Made by a program: the position numbers and the translations under genes. Below are positions 1 through 11,605 of a DNA stretch of 64,000 nt, piece by piece (position 1 is the stretch's first letter; each line of letters begins with the position of its first letter). This DNA is from Symbiodinium microadriaticum (lineage: Eukaryota; Sar; Dinophyceae; Suessiales; Symbiodiniaceae), in the NCBI GenBank assembly GCA_001939145.1, contig LSRX01000367.1:108021-172020 (forward strand), in the 5' to 3' direction. The notes under the pieces were generated by a model. That model was not told where the DNA came from, did no database searches, and worked only from the letters and a program-made list of their open reading frames with translations.

Positions 1-1067
1 TGGGGGTCGGGACCGCTGTTGAGAAACCCAGACCTCCACGAACCTGTGCATCCATGATCAACAAACATGGTTTTGCATCGTCTGTTGTCTTCAGTCTACC
101 TTAGCTCGAACCAGCCGTCGAATGTCCGAGGCCGCTATTGTCAGGCTTCACTCCTCGAAAGCCTCGCTGTTTGCACACCCCATCGTCAGTTCAATATTTG
201 GCTGCAGGTTCTGCTTGAGCGGCGCCGGAGAGGGGAAGAGTGGCGTTCGCCATTCTCGGGTCGGCCCAGGCAACTCTTTGAGCCGACGGTCTGAGGGCTG
301 GGGCTGTTGCGTGGATTTGAGGCTGAGCGCGCTCCTCCGGATCACAGTGCAGGTTCTAGAGATCATGCCGGCAAACGCCAGGTGAATGTTCTTGCCAGCC
401 AAAAAAATAGCGTAGGCCTCGAGCCCGAGAGGATGGAGCCTGCCTGTCGATCTTGAAATCTAAGATGACAGCAGTGGACACCACACAAAACATTGCAACT
501 CTCGACCTTCCATCTTGTTGGCTGCGCGATAGGCCGGCAGGCCTTCAAGTATTCGTTGCGCGAGTGATGGAAGCAAGACATCGCGTTTTGATGCGTGAAA
601 CTTCCGTGCTCACTCGGATTGTAAATGATATGTCTCTAAGGTCTCGTTCCTTCTGTGGACCGTTCGGCAGTCTCCGGAGAAGTGCTCGATTCCGAAAGCT
701 CAACTTGGAGTGCGAGAGTCCATACGTTTTCCAAGGCCTGCAACTGCAAATCCTGAACCTCACACCTGAGACAGAAAAGGAACAGGCAAGGTTCTTAAAT
801 GCACGCTCCAAGCGAAATGTTCAGAAGGTTTGCGCCGCTGCTCTTGGTCGATCCGTAGCTTGTCAGCACTGGAAGAGGACCACTAAATTTGCACACAGCA
901 TCGCGCCGCTGGTACTTTTAAGCCATCTACATGTCGCACACCGCGCATCAACACTGAACTGAGCTGGCAACAGCAGTGAGAGGAACGAGTGGTCTGCATG
1001 GTTGCGTTCAACTTCGGCCCGTGAAGCCCGGACTGAACCGTAGCCCCCTGCCCCTGCCCAGTTCCAG

Positions 1068-1984
1068 GTATCTGGAGCGCTTGGCTTCTCGACAAGCTGC
1101 TGCAAGCGCCCTGCGCCGCGTTTTGCGCCGCGCTGCCGAGGGCATCGACAAGGATCGGGTGAGGGGCAGTTTTTTTTCCCTGTTGCACCGGCTCCGAGCT
1201 CCGATGGTGGCGTGTGGAGGCACTGGTTGAAGTGCAGGGCTCCTCACCTTCCAGCAGTGGGCATGTTCCAGATGAGAAGGTCCGGTCTAGGGCTTTCGGG
1301 TTTGGGTCTCATGATCGAGCCAAGCAAGGGGTTGCTGGTTCTGAAGGCCTTCAGCGTGCAAAAATAAGTTTTTGCCTCCGGCTTAACCTTGCACATCATC
1401 TCTCTCGACACCGTTCACCTCCAAACCGCGAACCTTTCAGTCGAGCGAGGAGGGCCTCGATGCTCAGATCGGCCGCATCGAGCTGACCAAAAAAGGCACT
1501 GGCCCGACTGTCGATGGGCGTTTGAGTAGGGGTTTTGTGCCAGTCAATTTCATCGACTGCTGACATGCTTCGTCCGAGCAGCTGGTCGGCTGCGTCCCGA
1601 GAATCTCAGAGCTCCTGCACAAAAGCCACTTCGAGCAGAGAGGCAACAAAGAGGGTTTCGACTTGCAGGCTGGCTCGTGGACGTTCCGAGGGCCCTGGTG
1701 CCTGCAGTCTTGGAGGACAAGAACTTGCGACTCTGTACAATTCATGCATCAGGTGTGCCAGTTGAGATATTTCATGAAGCCCCGATTTTCGGGTTTGTGC
1801 ATTACACCTTGGGGCTTCTTTGCCGTGGGGGGCTGGTCAGATGTTGAGGCTGAAGCCTGCAACGGAATGAGGATCCAACCCCCTGATGCCTGAACCCCTC
1901 CGTGAAAAAGTACCCCTCGACCTGCAACCCCAAAGCATCGAAGATCGGCTCCCGAGGCAAAATCGTGGTGTTCAGGTGCAGCCG
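1068..1984 (+). CDS. Exon cluster of an unidentified gene (partial)
   Basis: This is a set of exon-like islands; I do not recognise the protein. The best are 1068-1158 (Arg/Ala-rich helix reading LERLASRQAAASALRRVLRR, donor GTGAGG), 1450-1519 (GLDAQIGRIELTKKGTGPTV), 1579-1668 (QLVGCVPRISELLHKSHFEQ, donor GC) and 1911-1984 (SKIGSRGKIVVFRC, canonical donor GTGAGT). Each is preceded by AG and shows mostly G or C at third codon positions. Between 1669 and 1754 a second frame (LEDKNLRLCTIHASGVPVEI) is also open, so exon limits there are unsettled and the chain is not continuous in phase. No start or stop codon was found. The exons may belong to one gene or two. Confidence 0.35.
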
Positions 1985-2298
1985 GTGAGTGAGCTGCCGG
2001 ACCGAAGCGGTGCTTTTGGCTGGCTTTGGGGCTTCCGGCTGTTGTGTGGAGGTTGTTGCTACCGAAAAAGTGTGGAGTTTGGATCGACGTTTCGCTCTCC
2101 AGGTTTTGGCCTGATTGCAGTGAAATTCCCCGCTTTATGCCATCGTTTTAAGATTCCCATTTCAGGGCCCTGGAGCATCTCAGCACGTCGAGCAAAGTTG
2201 TTTTGAGTGGTCTGCATTTGGTCCCACCGAATGCACAACGTAAGCTTAAAATCACAAAATCCCCATCGCAATTAAAAGTCAACGTCTGACTCCGGGAG

Positions 2299-3105
2299 GA
2301 CATCATCGACGATGGGCGTTTAACAGTCGCCACGCGGAAGACGCGGAGGACGGTGGAGCTGCAGCTTAGGATTCTTGGTTTCGTTGCGCAAGCCAGACTG
2401 AAAGGGCCCGGAGAGCATTCCAGGTCTTCTCCTCTCGATATAAAGTGATGAGGTGTGGATTCTCAGTCCTCTTCGAATTGCTGGGCTTGTTATCACTTAT
2501 GTGCTTGTGTTCTAGCTGTGCTAGTGGCTCTCAGCCCACCAAAAAGGTATGGAGCACATGTCGGGAAGGTCCAGCGTCGTTCGCAGTCGTCTGAGTGGGC
2601 TTTTGGGAACTCGTTCCTAATTAAGCCAAAAACAGAAGTATCTGGCAGGGAGGTCGGTGGAAGGTTCAACCCCATTCCGGCCAATTGGGGAAATCGCCAA
2701 AGAACCCGCCTCGAGGCGCCCCGCTCGCGGGCCAAGGCGGCTGCCTTTGGCGGAGCGCCGCGCGCAGCGGCGCCAGGAGTCGCGACCTCATGCGACCTCG
2801 AGATCGAGAGCTGGGGGCTGTGGGAGTTGTGTTCACCGGTTTGAACATGGAACGGACGGTAGGAAGGGCTTATGAGGGGAGAGCACCCACGCTTGACTTT
2901 CGGACACTTGCGGGAGAGGACTCGACGTCCGGCTGTTGGGCATTGAAGGTATCCGTAACGCGATGCCAGTGTCGACCTCAGGTTCCTTTACCCCTCCGGG
3001 CGGCGGCAACTCTTCGGCCGGGGCCCCGGCGTCAACCGAAGCCTCAAATTCCGACTCCTGCGTTGTGTCCTTGACCGCCCACCGACCCTTCGCTCTCCTC
3101 AAAGG
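2299..3105 (+). CDS. Possible further exons, unidentified
   Basis: Two open stretches stand out. One starts at 2299 after an AG and reads DIIDDGRLTVATRKTRRTVE. The other, near 2963-3108, reads MPVSTSGSFTPPGGGNSS and continues as a Ser/Pro/Thr-rich low-complexity segment ending in TGA. The bases between them (2380-2960) also contain an Arg-rich open stretch at about 2690-2800. Phases do not chain with the exons before 1984, so membership of the same gene is only a guess. I do not recognise any domain. Confidence 0.2.
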
Positions 3106-3108
3106 CTG

Positions 3109-5500
3109 ATGGCCGCAGGCCTACATCTCAAGTGCAAAACATGCGAAACTTTTCACCGGATCACCAAAAGCCTCCTTCACTTTGGTCAGTAGGGAGTGTT
3201 TTTTTTTAATTGGAGGCATCTACCGAACCTTCCTCGGCCTGCTTCAAAATGAGGCTGGATTTACATCAGGGACCGGTCTAGCTATTTATGCTGGTAAAAT
3301 GGTAAAACCATCCTTTTATCAAGGCTCTTTCCGGGAAGCGCGAGCAACCCCCCATGCCAGAACCGAAACCTCCTTTGAAACGCGCGTGTCCTTTGCATTT
3401 CCTTGTGGTTGTTGCTGCTAGCACCATCATCATAGAGGCAGCCCAGGAAGAGTACAGTGTCCCGAATCTCAGGGATTACAAAACAGCGAACAGGACGCTG
3501 TGTTACACAAGCGCGGTACCACGACGTGGCACCCCTCCAGTTTTTTGGAGCTGACCGGACACGGACAAGCCTTCGTACTGCATGCACATTATGATGTCGC
3601 GCGAAACCACCTGAGTGGTGACGGCAATCGCCAGGAGTCCCGTGCCTTCGCGCCAGTCGATTCCGAGCCGAGGTGTTCATTTTGGGCGATCTCACCAGAC
3701 CGCACCACCGCTGGGCAACTCCAAACCGAAAACTTCCTAGCTGACGTTCAAGAACTCTAACCACATCGTGTGCGTAGTCGAGGTTGATGGCCTCAGAGAG
3801 GAATCTACGTTGAATCCCGAACCAAAGACTCCCAAACGTTTCGCACAGTTGCTCACGCCGTTCCTGGCAAGGTCAGTGGTTGCTGGCCGGCAAGAAGGCT
3901 GCCACCTCTCCGGAGCAAAGTGCAAAAGGACGTCTACATTGGCTTATTCCCACCAAAGCCTGGGAAGCCGGCCCCATCAAGTATAAGCAAGTCGCTGTTG
4001 ATGCATATGATTCGTTTCAGAAGCTCTCATGTAGCTACATTCAGTTAGTATACGCCGGTACTTGTACCTGTACATAGCATTCTGAATCCTCCAGTTTCTT
4101 TTTAGGGTTTAGTTCGTCGGATCGCGGGCATATTTTCTCGCGTTCAGCGTTGAGGCCTCGGCCCTTCGAAAGTCAAAGGGAGCCCCTCCCCCCACACGAG
4201 CAAGAGGATATCGGTTAAGGGGGTTTGCGAGCGGAGGAGTAGTAAGACTCTGATCGGATGGAGGTTGAGATTCGCTGCCCTCTGATCCGCGAACCCAAAC
4301 CAAAACCCCTTGCAGTCGGATCCGATTTCACACTGCTTTCCTCCTATGAGCCTTCCCTGAACATAGCTGCACATCTTGTTGGGAAAAACGCGAAAGCTAA
4401 GGCCCGAATGCTACTCGTAAGAATTCCTAAAGTCCCTAAAGCCAAAGCCTCCAAAGCCTACTTCGTGTCGGCCACTGATCTCTCTCGCTGGCACCCGCTG
4501 CCGGGCCCGAGCTTTGACACGGTGGCGCCGCCACAGTGCCCGTCATGGCAGCTTGGTGCATGTAGGGCCGTGGGGCAGGTTGTGCGGGAGTTCCGGTTGA
4601 GGGCATTCGAATCGAGTTCAGTGAGGCTTCCACGAGTTGAGGTTTAGTCGATGCTTAGGGATTGAGAGGTGGATTTGTGGTTGTAGCATTGCAGGCAGAA
4701 CTGGGGATCGAGCCTTGTGATCTTTAATTCCTATGCCTCAAACACCTACGCAACGATTTACCAAACAAAGTCTCCGTGCAAACCCACCTCTGACCCTTTG
4801 ATGTAGTAGCTAACCTGAGCTTCCCTCAGCTCGCAGCCCCCACCCCGCACACGAAGGCAGAGGGCCCGAACTGAGTGGCCGAGGAGAAGCAGTGCCCTAG
4901 GCCCGACATGGGTTTTTTGGGGAGGATGGGTGCCGTGACCGCTTGTGCACGAGATTGCCTAACAGTGGCATGGCTCCTACAATTGAAGCATGCTTCATGT
5001 CTTGAAGGCTTTGGGACAATTAGCTCCAAATCCGCATCCTGCCCCCTACCTTGCGACAATTGTAAATCCATCCGGAGGATCAGCGGAAAGAAAAGCTCCC
5101 CTATCTCCAATTCGAAACCCTCAGCCCCACCAATTCTTCAATCCCGAACCTTCAAGTCCTCTGTACAGAAGGAATTCTCTACAAGAACTCCGCACGAGAG
5201 ACCCCGGACAATTTACCGCGAGCTTCTCAAAACAGACAAACCAGTGAGTTACCACCTTCCCGTCCCCAGTCAAAAGTTATATGCAGCAACGCCACATGCA
5301 TATTGAGATCATAAAACGCTGGCGCCCGCACAGAGACAGGCCTGGCAACTCGGTATTCGCGCTGCCCTCAGACCTTCCCGCTGCAGCGTTCGGGACCTTG
5401 GATTTCCCGACTTGGATTGAGAGTTGAGGGTTTGCAGATATTAGCTTGTGCGGTGCCTGACCACTGAGCACAAAGACTCACATCATGGAATCAGTTCCCA
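3109..5500. other. Mostly non-coding, with ambiguous open stretches
   Basis: No exon chain can be followed here. Around 3480-3720 both strands are open. The + strand reads QAFVLHAHYDVARNHLSGDG. The - strand reads GTGLLAIAVTTQVVSRDIIM and has the more GC-rich third positions, so a minus-strand exon is possible. Another + frame at about 4258-4647 is open but has no recognisable content. The rest looks like intron or spacer. Confidence 0.3.
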
Positions 5501-5501
5501 G

Positions 5502-5588
5502 TCCGCATGTTTTCACCTGGAGGAGAAGTGGGAGGCACTAGCTGTGATGGCCACGAATGGCGACGAGGATAGCGCCAAGTGGCTCTAC
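5502..5588 (+). CDS. Single internal exon, unidentified
   Basis: An AG acceptor precedes 5502 and the donor GTGAGG follows 5588. The 29 codons between them read FHLEEKWEALAVMATNGDED and then SAKWLY, an acidic amphipathic stretch with strong G/C preference at third positions. It looks like a genuine internal exon, but its partners were not found. No family is recognised. A GA donor inside it (after GDE) would shorten it. Confidence 0.4.
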
Positions 5589-5699
5589 GTGAGGACTGGA
5601 GGGCCAAGTCTCAATTGTCCACTCAAGCCTTTCAGCCTGCATCCCAACCATAAGGCCAGACACACAGGAGTCTGAAACCGCAAGAATCCGAGAGCCGAA

Positions 5700-8600
5700 A
5701 AAGGCCCTATTGACTTCGCGCTTGGAATCCGACTAGAAGCGCGACCTTCTCAGTGCGAGGAACTTGCCCGAGGATGCGAAAAGCCCGGGCCCCACACCTT
5801 GGCAGGCCATGGGCCTTGATGGCCTTGTGGTGCTCATCGCAGTTTACATTCTCTGCAAGCATGCAAACAATGCACAACACATAATTTTGGCATTGCCTGT
5901 GGTCCTTCGACACGCAAGCGGTTGTTTAGTAAATTTAGTTTCATGCAGGAAACAGCCCAAGTAGATCTCTCACTAAATATGTAGCGTTTGTTACTGTCGC
6001 ATGGTCATAGTTCAGCATTGTTTGCTTTGGCACCTGGGGTTTGTAGGACATTTAGGCAATCTGGGTGCAGACCGGGCCTGAAAGCAGACTTACCTCTATA
6101 AATTTTCAGGAATCCCGCAGCTGTCAAGCCTTGCCTTTACTACCTCGGAGATGCTGCCCATTGCGCACAGATTCGCAGACGTTTTCGTTTGTCAGATTGG
6201 TGTGTAGCAAATGGAATCCATACGGCTCGTAATCAGATGTTTTGATGGCCTGCAGCAGATGTTGAAGGCGAGAGCTTTGTTTCTCAGTTGACAAGGCCTT
6301 TGCTCAGAACCTGACTAGTCACTAGTGTTTTTGTTTGCAGCTTGTCGAGTTGTGTTATTCTATAGTAGAACAGTCTTTGGTCTTGCGGTGAAGCAGTTTT
6401 CTATGCCGGAAGAAAGGCCAGGTCACCTCCAAGCTCGTTCCTGCGTCCTGAGGCTATATATGGTTTAAGCAATTCCACCTCCATGGCGACGTTGTGCGAG
6501 CTTCCTTCTTCGGATGGAAGAAGGGGCAAGAACGCCCTAGCCCCGGCGGGGTTATTACCGAGGGAGGGATTTTTGGGGCTCGGGCAAACTCTACGTTACT
6601 GGAAGGGTAGTTGTCAAGCTTGCCGTTCTCAGTTTCATAGGACACACAGGCAGACGTTCCTCAGGAGGGGTTTTCGGGGCTCGGGCAAGCCGACGAATGC
6701 ATTGGTTACACGCTGGGCTAAGGCTTTGCTGTAGGTCACGGCTTTGAGACCTGAAGACAGCGCCGTGGCCCCAAGGCAACCTGAAACCATCGAACCCTGA
6801 ATACCAAGCCACTAAAGCCCGTCAGCAGTCCGAAAGACAAGGCCTACAGCACAGCTAGCAGCTAGCATCCCGAAAGACCCAGAGTTGTAAGCGGTTTCTT
6901 GAACGTAGCATGGTAAGTATCACCTTCATCCCGAACCACGACACCAGTGTTCGGAGGTTTACGCTGTTGGTTTTCTGTGCTAGCGGAGCGTTGCAGCCTG
7001 ATCCCCGAATTCATTCGCGCCAGACCAAGGTGAAGTGCCCGCCCAATGAATCTTTAACCCTGAAGCTGGAAGCTTAAACATCCCTCAACCCTGCACAGGA
7101 TGGTGTTTGGCAGAGCACTGCTCCCAGCTGTAAGGTTCGTGAAGATGGGCAGTTTCAAGGCTAATGCGCCGATTGGCGAAGGGGTGTTGCGGGACTTTAG
7201 GATCCTCCGTCAAGGTTTTCTTCAGTTAAAGTGAATGCTGACTTGGTCCAACCTCTGGAAAGCCCCAAGGCCCAAGCTAAAGCTACAAAAGGGAAAGCCC
7301 TGACTGCTGAGCCTATGCTCCCAAATGCCCTCTTCCTGGAGTTTTGCCCAGAGGACCCCTAGGTGACTCAGATTTCATAAGGTTGCGCTCAAGAGGGATC
7401 CATCAATATTTATCATCTGCGGGTGCATGCCGGGCCGAAACTATTCCAGCAAGGGTGGGGGAGAGCACTCGTGCAGTTGGATTCGGAAGGCACCTGATGA
7501 AACTTTCTTCGCAACTTTGCAGCCGACAAATGCCCGTGTATTGGAATGAAGAACTCAGGCAGTGTTGACTGTCGAGCAGAGTGAGTATCGCGATAACGGC
7601 ACAGTCGCCCAAGACAAGCTTCAGATTTTGCTTTGTGGTTGAGTCTAGGTGTGGCACCAAGTGGGAGGCCATCTCTCTCAAGAAGGACTTGGTTGACTGC
7701 TTGGAAACCTATGTCCATTTACTCCCAGGCCATTTCTACTTCCCAATTTGGGGATTCATAGTTCCAGTCCCGGAGCTGGGGCTTGCTGTAGGTGTTTGTT
7801 GATTTTTTTCAGGCCAGCAGCAGGATGAGGGGGTCTTGGATTTCATCAGCCTTGACACAAACATGCATCGGCGCTGAGGAGCTTGACGGCAAAGACCTTG
7901 GTGGCGACAACCCCCTGTCGGTGCAGACCCCAGTCGGGAGGCATCTGTCCCAAGCATGAACTTTGTGTTTCGGGGCTTTTGGGGTTTGGCGGGTTCCGGA
8001 CTGAGGGGTCTTTCGGGGTTCAGGGCCTGTCCCTGAGATTCCAGAGTAAGAGAATCTTGTTCGTGGTCATCCGTGGTCTGGTTTCAAAAAGACCAGCCCG
8101 ACCAGTCCCACCCTCAGAATAGTAGCACAAAGCCCAATGTTGCTCACTCTCCTCAAGTTTCCACTGGAGATGAGAAGACAACAGCTCGAAATTGGGCTCC
8201 TTCAATGTGGATGACTGTGATGAGGGTCTGGCGATTCGATACAAGCAACAGACGCATCCCAGTCTCGCTTGGAAGTAGTACTTAAGGTTTCGCCTGGGTT
8301 CGAAATTACTTTCCTCAATTGGGCTCCATGATTTCTCCGCTGTTATGGGCTGTGGTCTGGTTGTCGCTCCTCAAATCGAACAGCAACAAACACGATGAAC
8401 GCAAAGATTGGTCGAGCATGTGAGAGCCGGTCGAGCCATTTCGCCCAAGCAGGCGTTGGGGAGCAAGTTTCCCATCCGTTTCGGTTCGAGATTCAGGATT
8501 AGGACCTATTGCGGTTGCAAGGGGAGTGTCAGGGATGAGGGGGGCATTCCGGGTGCTTGGCTCAGGGTGTAAGTGTAGAGTCCTTTGCTTGGACCGCCTT
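5700..8600. other. No supported gene
   Basis: I see no convincing exon here. The stretch has intron-like composition. It contains two similar copies of a phrase with the core GGGGCTCGGGCAA, at about 6571 and 6678. The open frames at 6483-6734, 7344-7802 and 8020-8285 have no domain, no splice context and neutral codon use. Confidence 0.3.
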
Positions 8601-8602
8601 CT

Positions 8603-9379
8603 ATGTCGGATGTCGAGACAGACTCCGTCGAGCAAGCGGTGGCAGATCTCTTCCTGGCCTCCACGGTCGGTCGTTCAAATCCCTCCGATCCATATGACTG
8701 TGGCGGCCTGCCTGAGTGCAGCTGTTGTTTTCAGAATCGCCACAGCCCGCATCCATTGCAATTAAATCCCAGCAGGAAGTTTGAGATGTGGCGTTTGGCT
8801 TGCCTCAACGAATACGCATTAAGCTTAGAAGCTCGCAATGACAGCCCCAAGAACGCTGCTTCAGGGCTTTGGAAGTGAGAGAACTGGAGCCGGGAGGTTT
8901 GTTTTGCATCACGCAGTCGTCACACGCCCTAAGCCATGTTCCCTTCCTCATGTGACTACGTGCCGGTTTGGTGAAGGCTCGGGGACGGAAGGGTAGGCCG
9001 TCTCTTTTCGTTTGAGTTTCAGGGTCTGGCGGATGAGAAATGTCGTTTATTTCCTTGGCAAGCATGGTTCAATTAAGTCTTCAGTATCGCGAGTTGATCC
9101 TCCAAGTCCTATCACGGCCCCAAAACGTTTGAGGTTTCCAGTTGGAGACCTTTCGGGCAATTCACCCCGGTGTCATTCGCGCAGTCCCGGCCTACAAGGC
9201 GGCTTGGGATACTTGCAGGGATCTCTAGCAGCGCTTTGCCGTAGTTCATGGCTTGTATGACTTTGCTGCCGTTGGAGGTGCTCGTCGGCCGTGGGCGAGC
9301 GCTCAGAGGGCGACCAGATGGCTTGCACAAGGCCAGCTTCGAGACAGAGACGATTGAGGAGCATTTCCTACGCTTTGGG
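8603..9379 (+). CDS. Two-exon 5' start of an unidentified gene
   Basis: Exon 8603-8665 begins with ATG and reads MSDVETDSVEQAVADLFLA, ending before GTCGGT. Exon 9332-9379 follows an AG, keeps phase 0, reads ASFETETIEEHFLRFG and ends before GTGAAA. Both are acidic and helical. The Met makes this a plausible N-terminus. A later open stretch at about 9500-9600 (ASLDEDCYSDVRQQLPHSSL) may be a third exon. The gene could run on into the membrane-protein frame at 11606, but nothing in the sequence proves the link. Confidence 0.4.
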
Positions 9380-9669
9380 GTGAAATTAATTTTTTGTCCG
9401 GTGGAAGACCAGCGGGCATTGATTTCAGCATTCAGGACGACAAAGTTGCGGGTCAGGCATCTTGGGGCTGGAGTGTGGGCATTAGCGCTTTTCACGTGGC
9501 GCGATTCAGGAGTTCTGGTCTCACAGCTGGCATGCGCCAGCTTGGATGAAGATTGTTACTCTGACGTTCGTCAACAACTGCCGCACAGCAGCCTCGTTGG
9601 GTATGCTCGCGGCAATCACTGGGTTCGCCCTGAGCGTGGCAGAGGTGGCTCAGCGACAAGACGAGAATA

Positions 9670-9960
9670 GCAGTAGTTCACGCAATAGGCCAGTAGCTGA
9701 TAGCTAGGAGCTCGTAGCTGCATAGCTAGTAGCGAGCAGCTCTTCAGTAGAGGAGCTGGTATCCAGTAGCCTGGAGCTAGCAGGTACGTGCAGTTGTAGT
9801 GGGGGCCAGTAGCTCGTAGCCAGTAGCTTGTAGCTCGTAAATGGTAGATAATAGATAGTAGCTAGTAGCGAGCACCCTGTAGCACCTAGTAGCTAAAGGC
9901 TTGCATCTAGTAGCCAGTAGCAAGTAGCTAGTACTCAGGTAGTGGGTGATAGGTAGCAAG
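9670..9960 (+). repeat. TAGTAGC-type degenerate minisatellite
   Basis: About 290 bp are made of variants of GTAGCTAGTAGC and TAGCTCGTAGC. The 7-bp core TAGTAGC and the 6-bp TAGCTC are mixed irregularly, and the order decays toward both ends. Because TAG is embedded, one reading direction is full of stops. It lies between exon-like islands and is probably intronic or intergenic. Confidence 0.85.
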
Positions 9961-10069
9961 TGGAAAGTCTCAGTGGTATGTATCGAACTGCTGCTGTTGA
10001 AAGATTGAAGCCCCAAACGTTGTGGCCGACCACTGCTCGTGGGACATGTCAGTCGCAACCCTGATGTCT

Positions 10070-10372
10070 CTACAGATTGCTGATGGCCTGCTTGCGGACA
10101 TGTGGTATATGTTTAGGTTCATAGAGCTCATGTTCGCTGGGGACTGCCAATACTTGGCCAGGCATTGCCACTGACACTCGCACCCCGGGTTCGTTGTCCA
10201 TGGTGTGCGCTGCTCGGGGCATTGGTCTATACCACATGTCTCCTCTTCTGGCGGCGGTCGAGCAAGATATTCCTGGACATAATTTGCTTCTTGGCACTGA
10301 AGTAGCCAGTGGTCTCCGAACGGAGCAGTACAGGGCTTCGGCCTGAACCTGGCATCCAACAATATCCAACAA
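10070..10372 (-). pseudogene. Possible minus-strand C-terminal exon or gene relic
   Basis: The minus strand is open for 100 codons and ends in TAG. Its last third reads MDNEPGVRVSVAMPGQVLAV followed by PSEHELYEPKHIPH, which looks like real protein rather than a shadow. No good frame exists on the + strand here. I find no start codon, promoter or partner exon and do not recognise a family. It could be the tail of a minus-strand gene, a fragment of a mobile element, or chance. It would be the only minus-strand gene piece in the window. Confidence 0.25.
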
Positions 10373-10549
10373 TTGTCGATCTAGGGCTAACGGCTAGAGA
10401 TCAAACGGCGACGGAGCTGCAAGAAGCGATCTCCATGTTCTTTCTGAGAACGACCCTGAGACTTCAACCTAAGAGCTTCATGAAACTCAGGATGTTGAGG
10501 GTATCGTTGCCCCCAAGTGGGTTTAGCACAGAGACGGCAGGCGAAATAA

Positions 10550-10720
10550 ATGTTTGGCATGGAGTCTCATCCAACAGTGAGCGAGCATGACACAGACCTT
10601 GTGACGCAGATGCCTCATTTTCTACCCGCCACCGACACTGCCATCCTTGCAGCGGCAGCAGCAGCAGCAGCGGCGGCCCTGCCACGCACGGCCAAGACCA
10701 ACAATAATCGCAAGAGTGAC
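10550..10720 (+). CDS. Possible exon with poly-alanine tract
   Basis: From ATG at 10550 or 10559 the frame reads MESHPTVSEHDTDLVTQMPH, then about ten alanines from a GCAGCAGCAG run, then a polar Asn/Lys/Arg tail. It could be a 5' exon of the membrane-protein gene about 0.9 kb downstream, which lacks its own start codon near the frame's beginning. The alanine run may instead be a simple repeat in non-coding DNA. No clear donor was chosen. Confidence 0.25.
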
Positions 10721-11037
10721 AACACGATCCAAGGACGCACCCAGAAGCTTTGCCTGAATCCGGGTCCAGAGTCCAATGGGTTTCAGGGTTTCGGTTGTCT
10801 GAGGTATAGATCAAGATGATGCGAGTTTCAAGAAGGCTGCACTGACGAGCATGGCGGCAATCCTGTCTCTTTGGCGAATATTTGGAGAGGGGATGGTTTA
10901 AGGTTTAGGCACGCTGACTCTGTGTGTGTGTGTGTGTGGTCGCGTCGGTTTGTGCGTGTTTGTCTGCGTGTGTGCGTTTGTCGGTGCTTTGGGGTTTCGG
11001 GTTTAGGTTTGTATGGATTGGATGATTGTCAGGATGC

Positions 11038-11038
<1 letters not shown>

Positions 11039-11070
<32 letters not shown>

Positions 11071-11108
11071 GGAGGGTGATGATGATGATGATGATGATGA
11101 TGATGACG
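11039..11108 (+). repeat. GAT trinucleotide microsatellite
   Basis: Two runs of GAT, each of about ten units, are separated by GAGGAGG and end in GACGATGCTGCT. They translate as poly-Asp on the + strand and Ser/Ile/His runs in other frames. A GT-rich dinucleotide run precedes them at about 10919-10938. No surrounding exon structure makes them coding. Confidence 0.85.
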
Positions 11109-11423
11109 ATGCTGCTGGCGGCGGTGGTGGTGCTAGCCGCCAGCCATGACAGTGTAATGCAGCACTGAGACTACGTGCTAGATGCACGCACCAGTTGGTA
11201 TTCGCGGTGTTCTCCAATGTGCTGCTCCTTGAGGAAACAATCGGAGGCATTGCTCGTCGTGTGGGATGCAACGTGGAACGCCAGATTGTGCCCAGGCATG
11301 CGAAAGTTATCCTTGGATGCAGTTTCGGTTCGTTTAGTTTGGTTGTTGCCGAATAGTGCAGTGAAGGGGCTTTCGAAGGTCGGATGTCCATAAGAGTTCA
11401 TGGGGCTTGCCATGCACACAGAC

Positions 11424-11482
11424 CACAACCACAACCACAACAACAACAGCAGCAACAGCAGCAACAACGACGACGACAACGA
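11424..11482 (+). repeat. CAA/CAG/CGA simple repeat
   Basis: ACCACAACC units pass into CAACAACAGCAG and then CGACGACGACAA. Depending on frame it reads as poly-Gln, Asn/Ser or Thr. All three frames are open through it, so the repeat itself generates the long frames seen here. Confidence 0.8.
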
Positions 11483-11605
11483 CACCCAAGGTGGTGCGTT
11501 TTCGAGCTTGCAGCCTTCCTGCAATCTCGTCGCACTGGGTCAGCAGCCCGGGCGACTTGGAAGGCGTTCAGGTTGCTATGCTGGACACTGGTCGGTCACT
11601 AGTCT

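Noticed and set aside
11029-11391. Poly-Ser minus-strand frame of 120 codons
   Set aside because: Generated by the GAT microsatellite read antisense.
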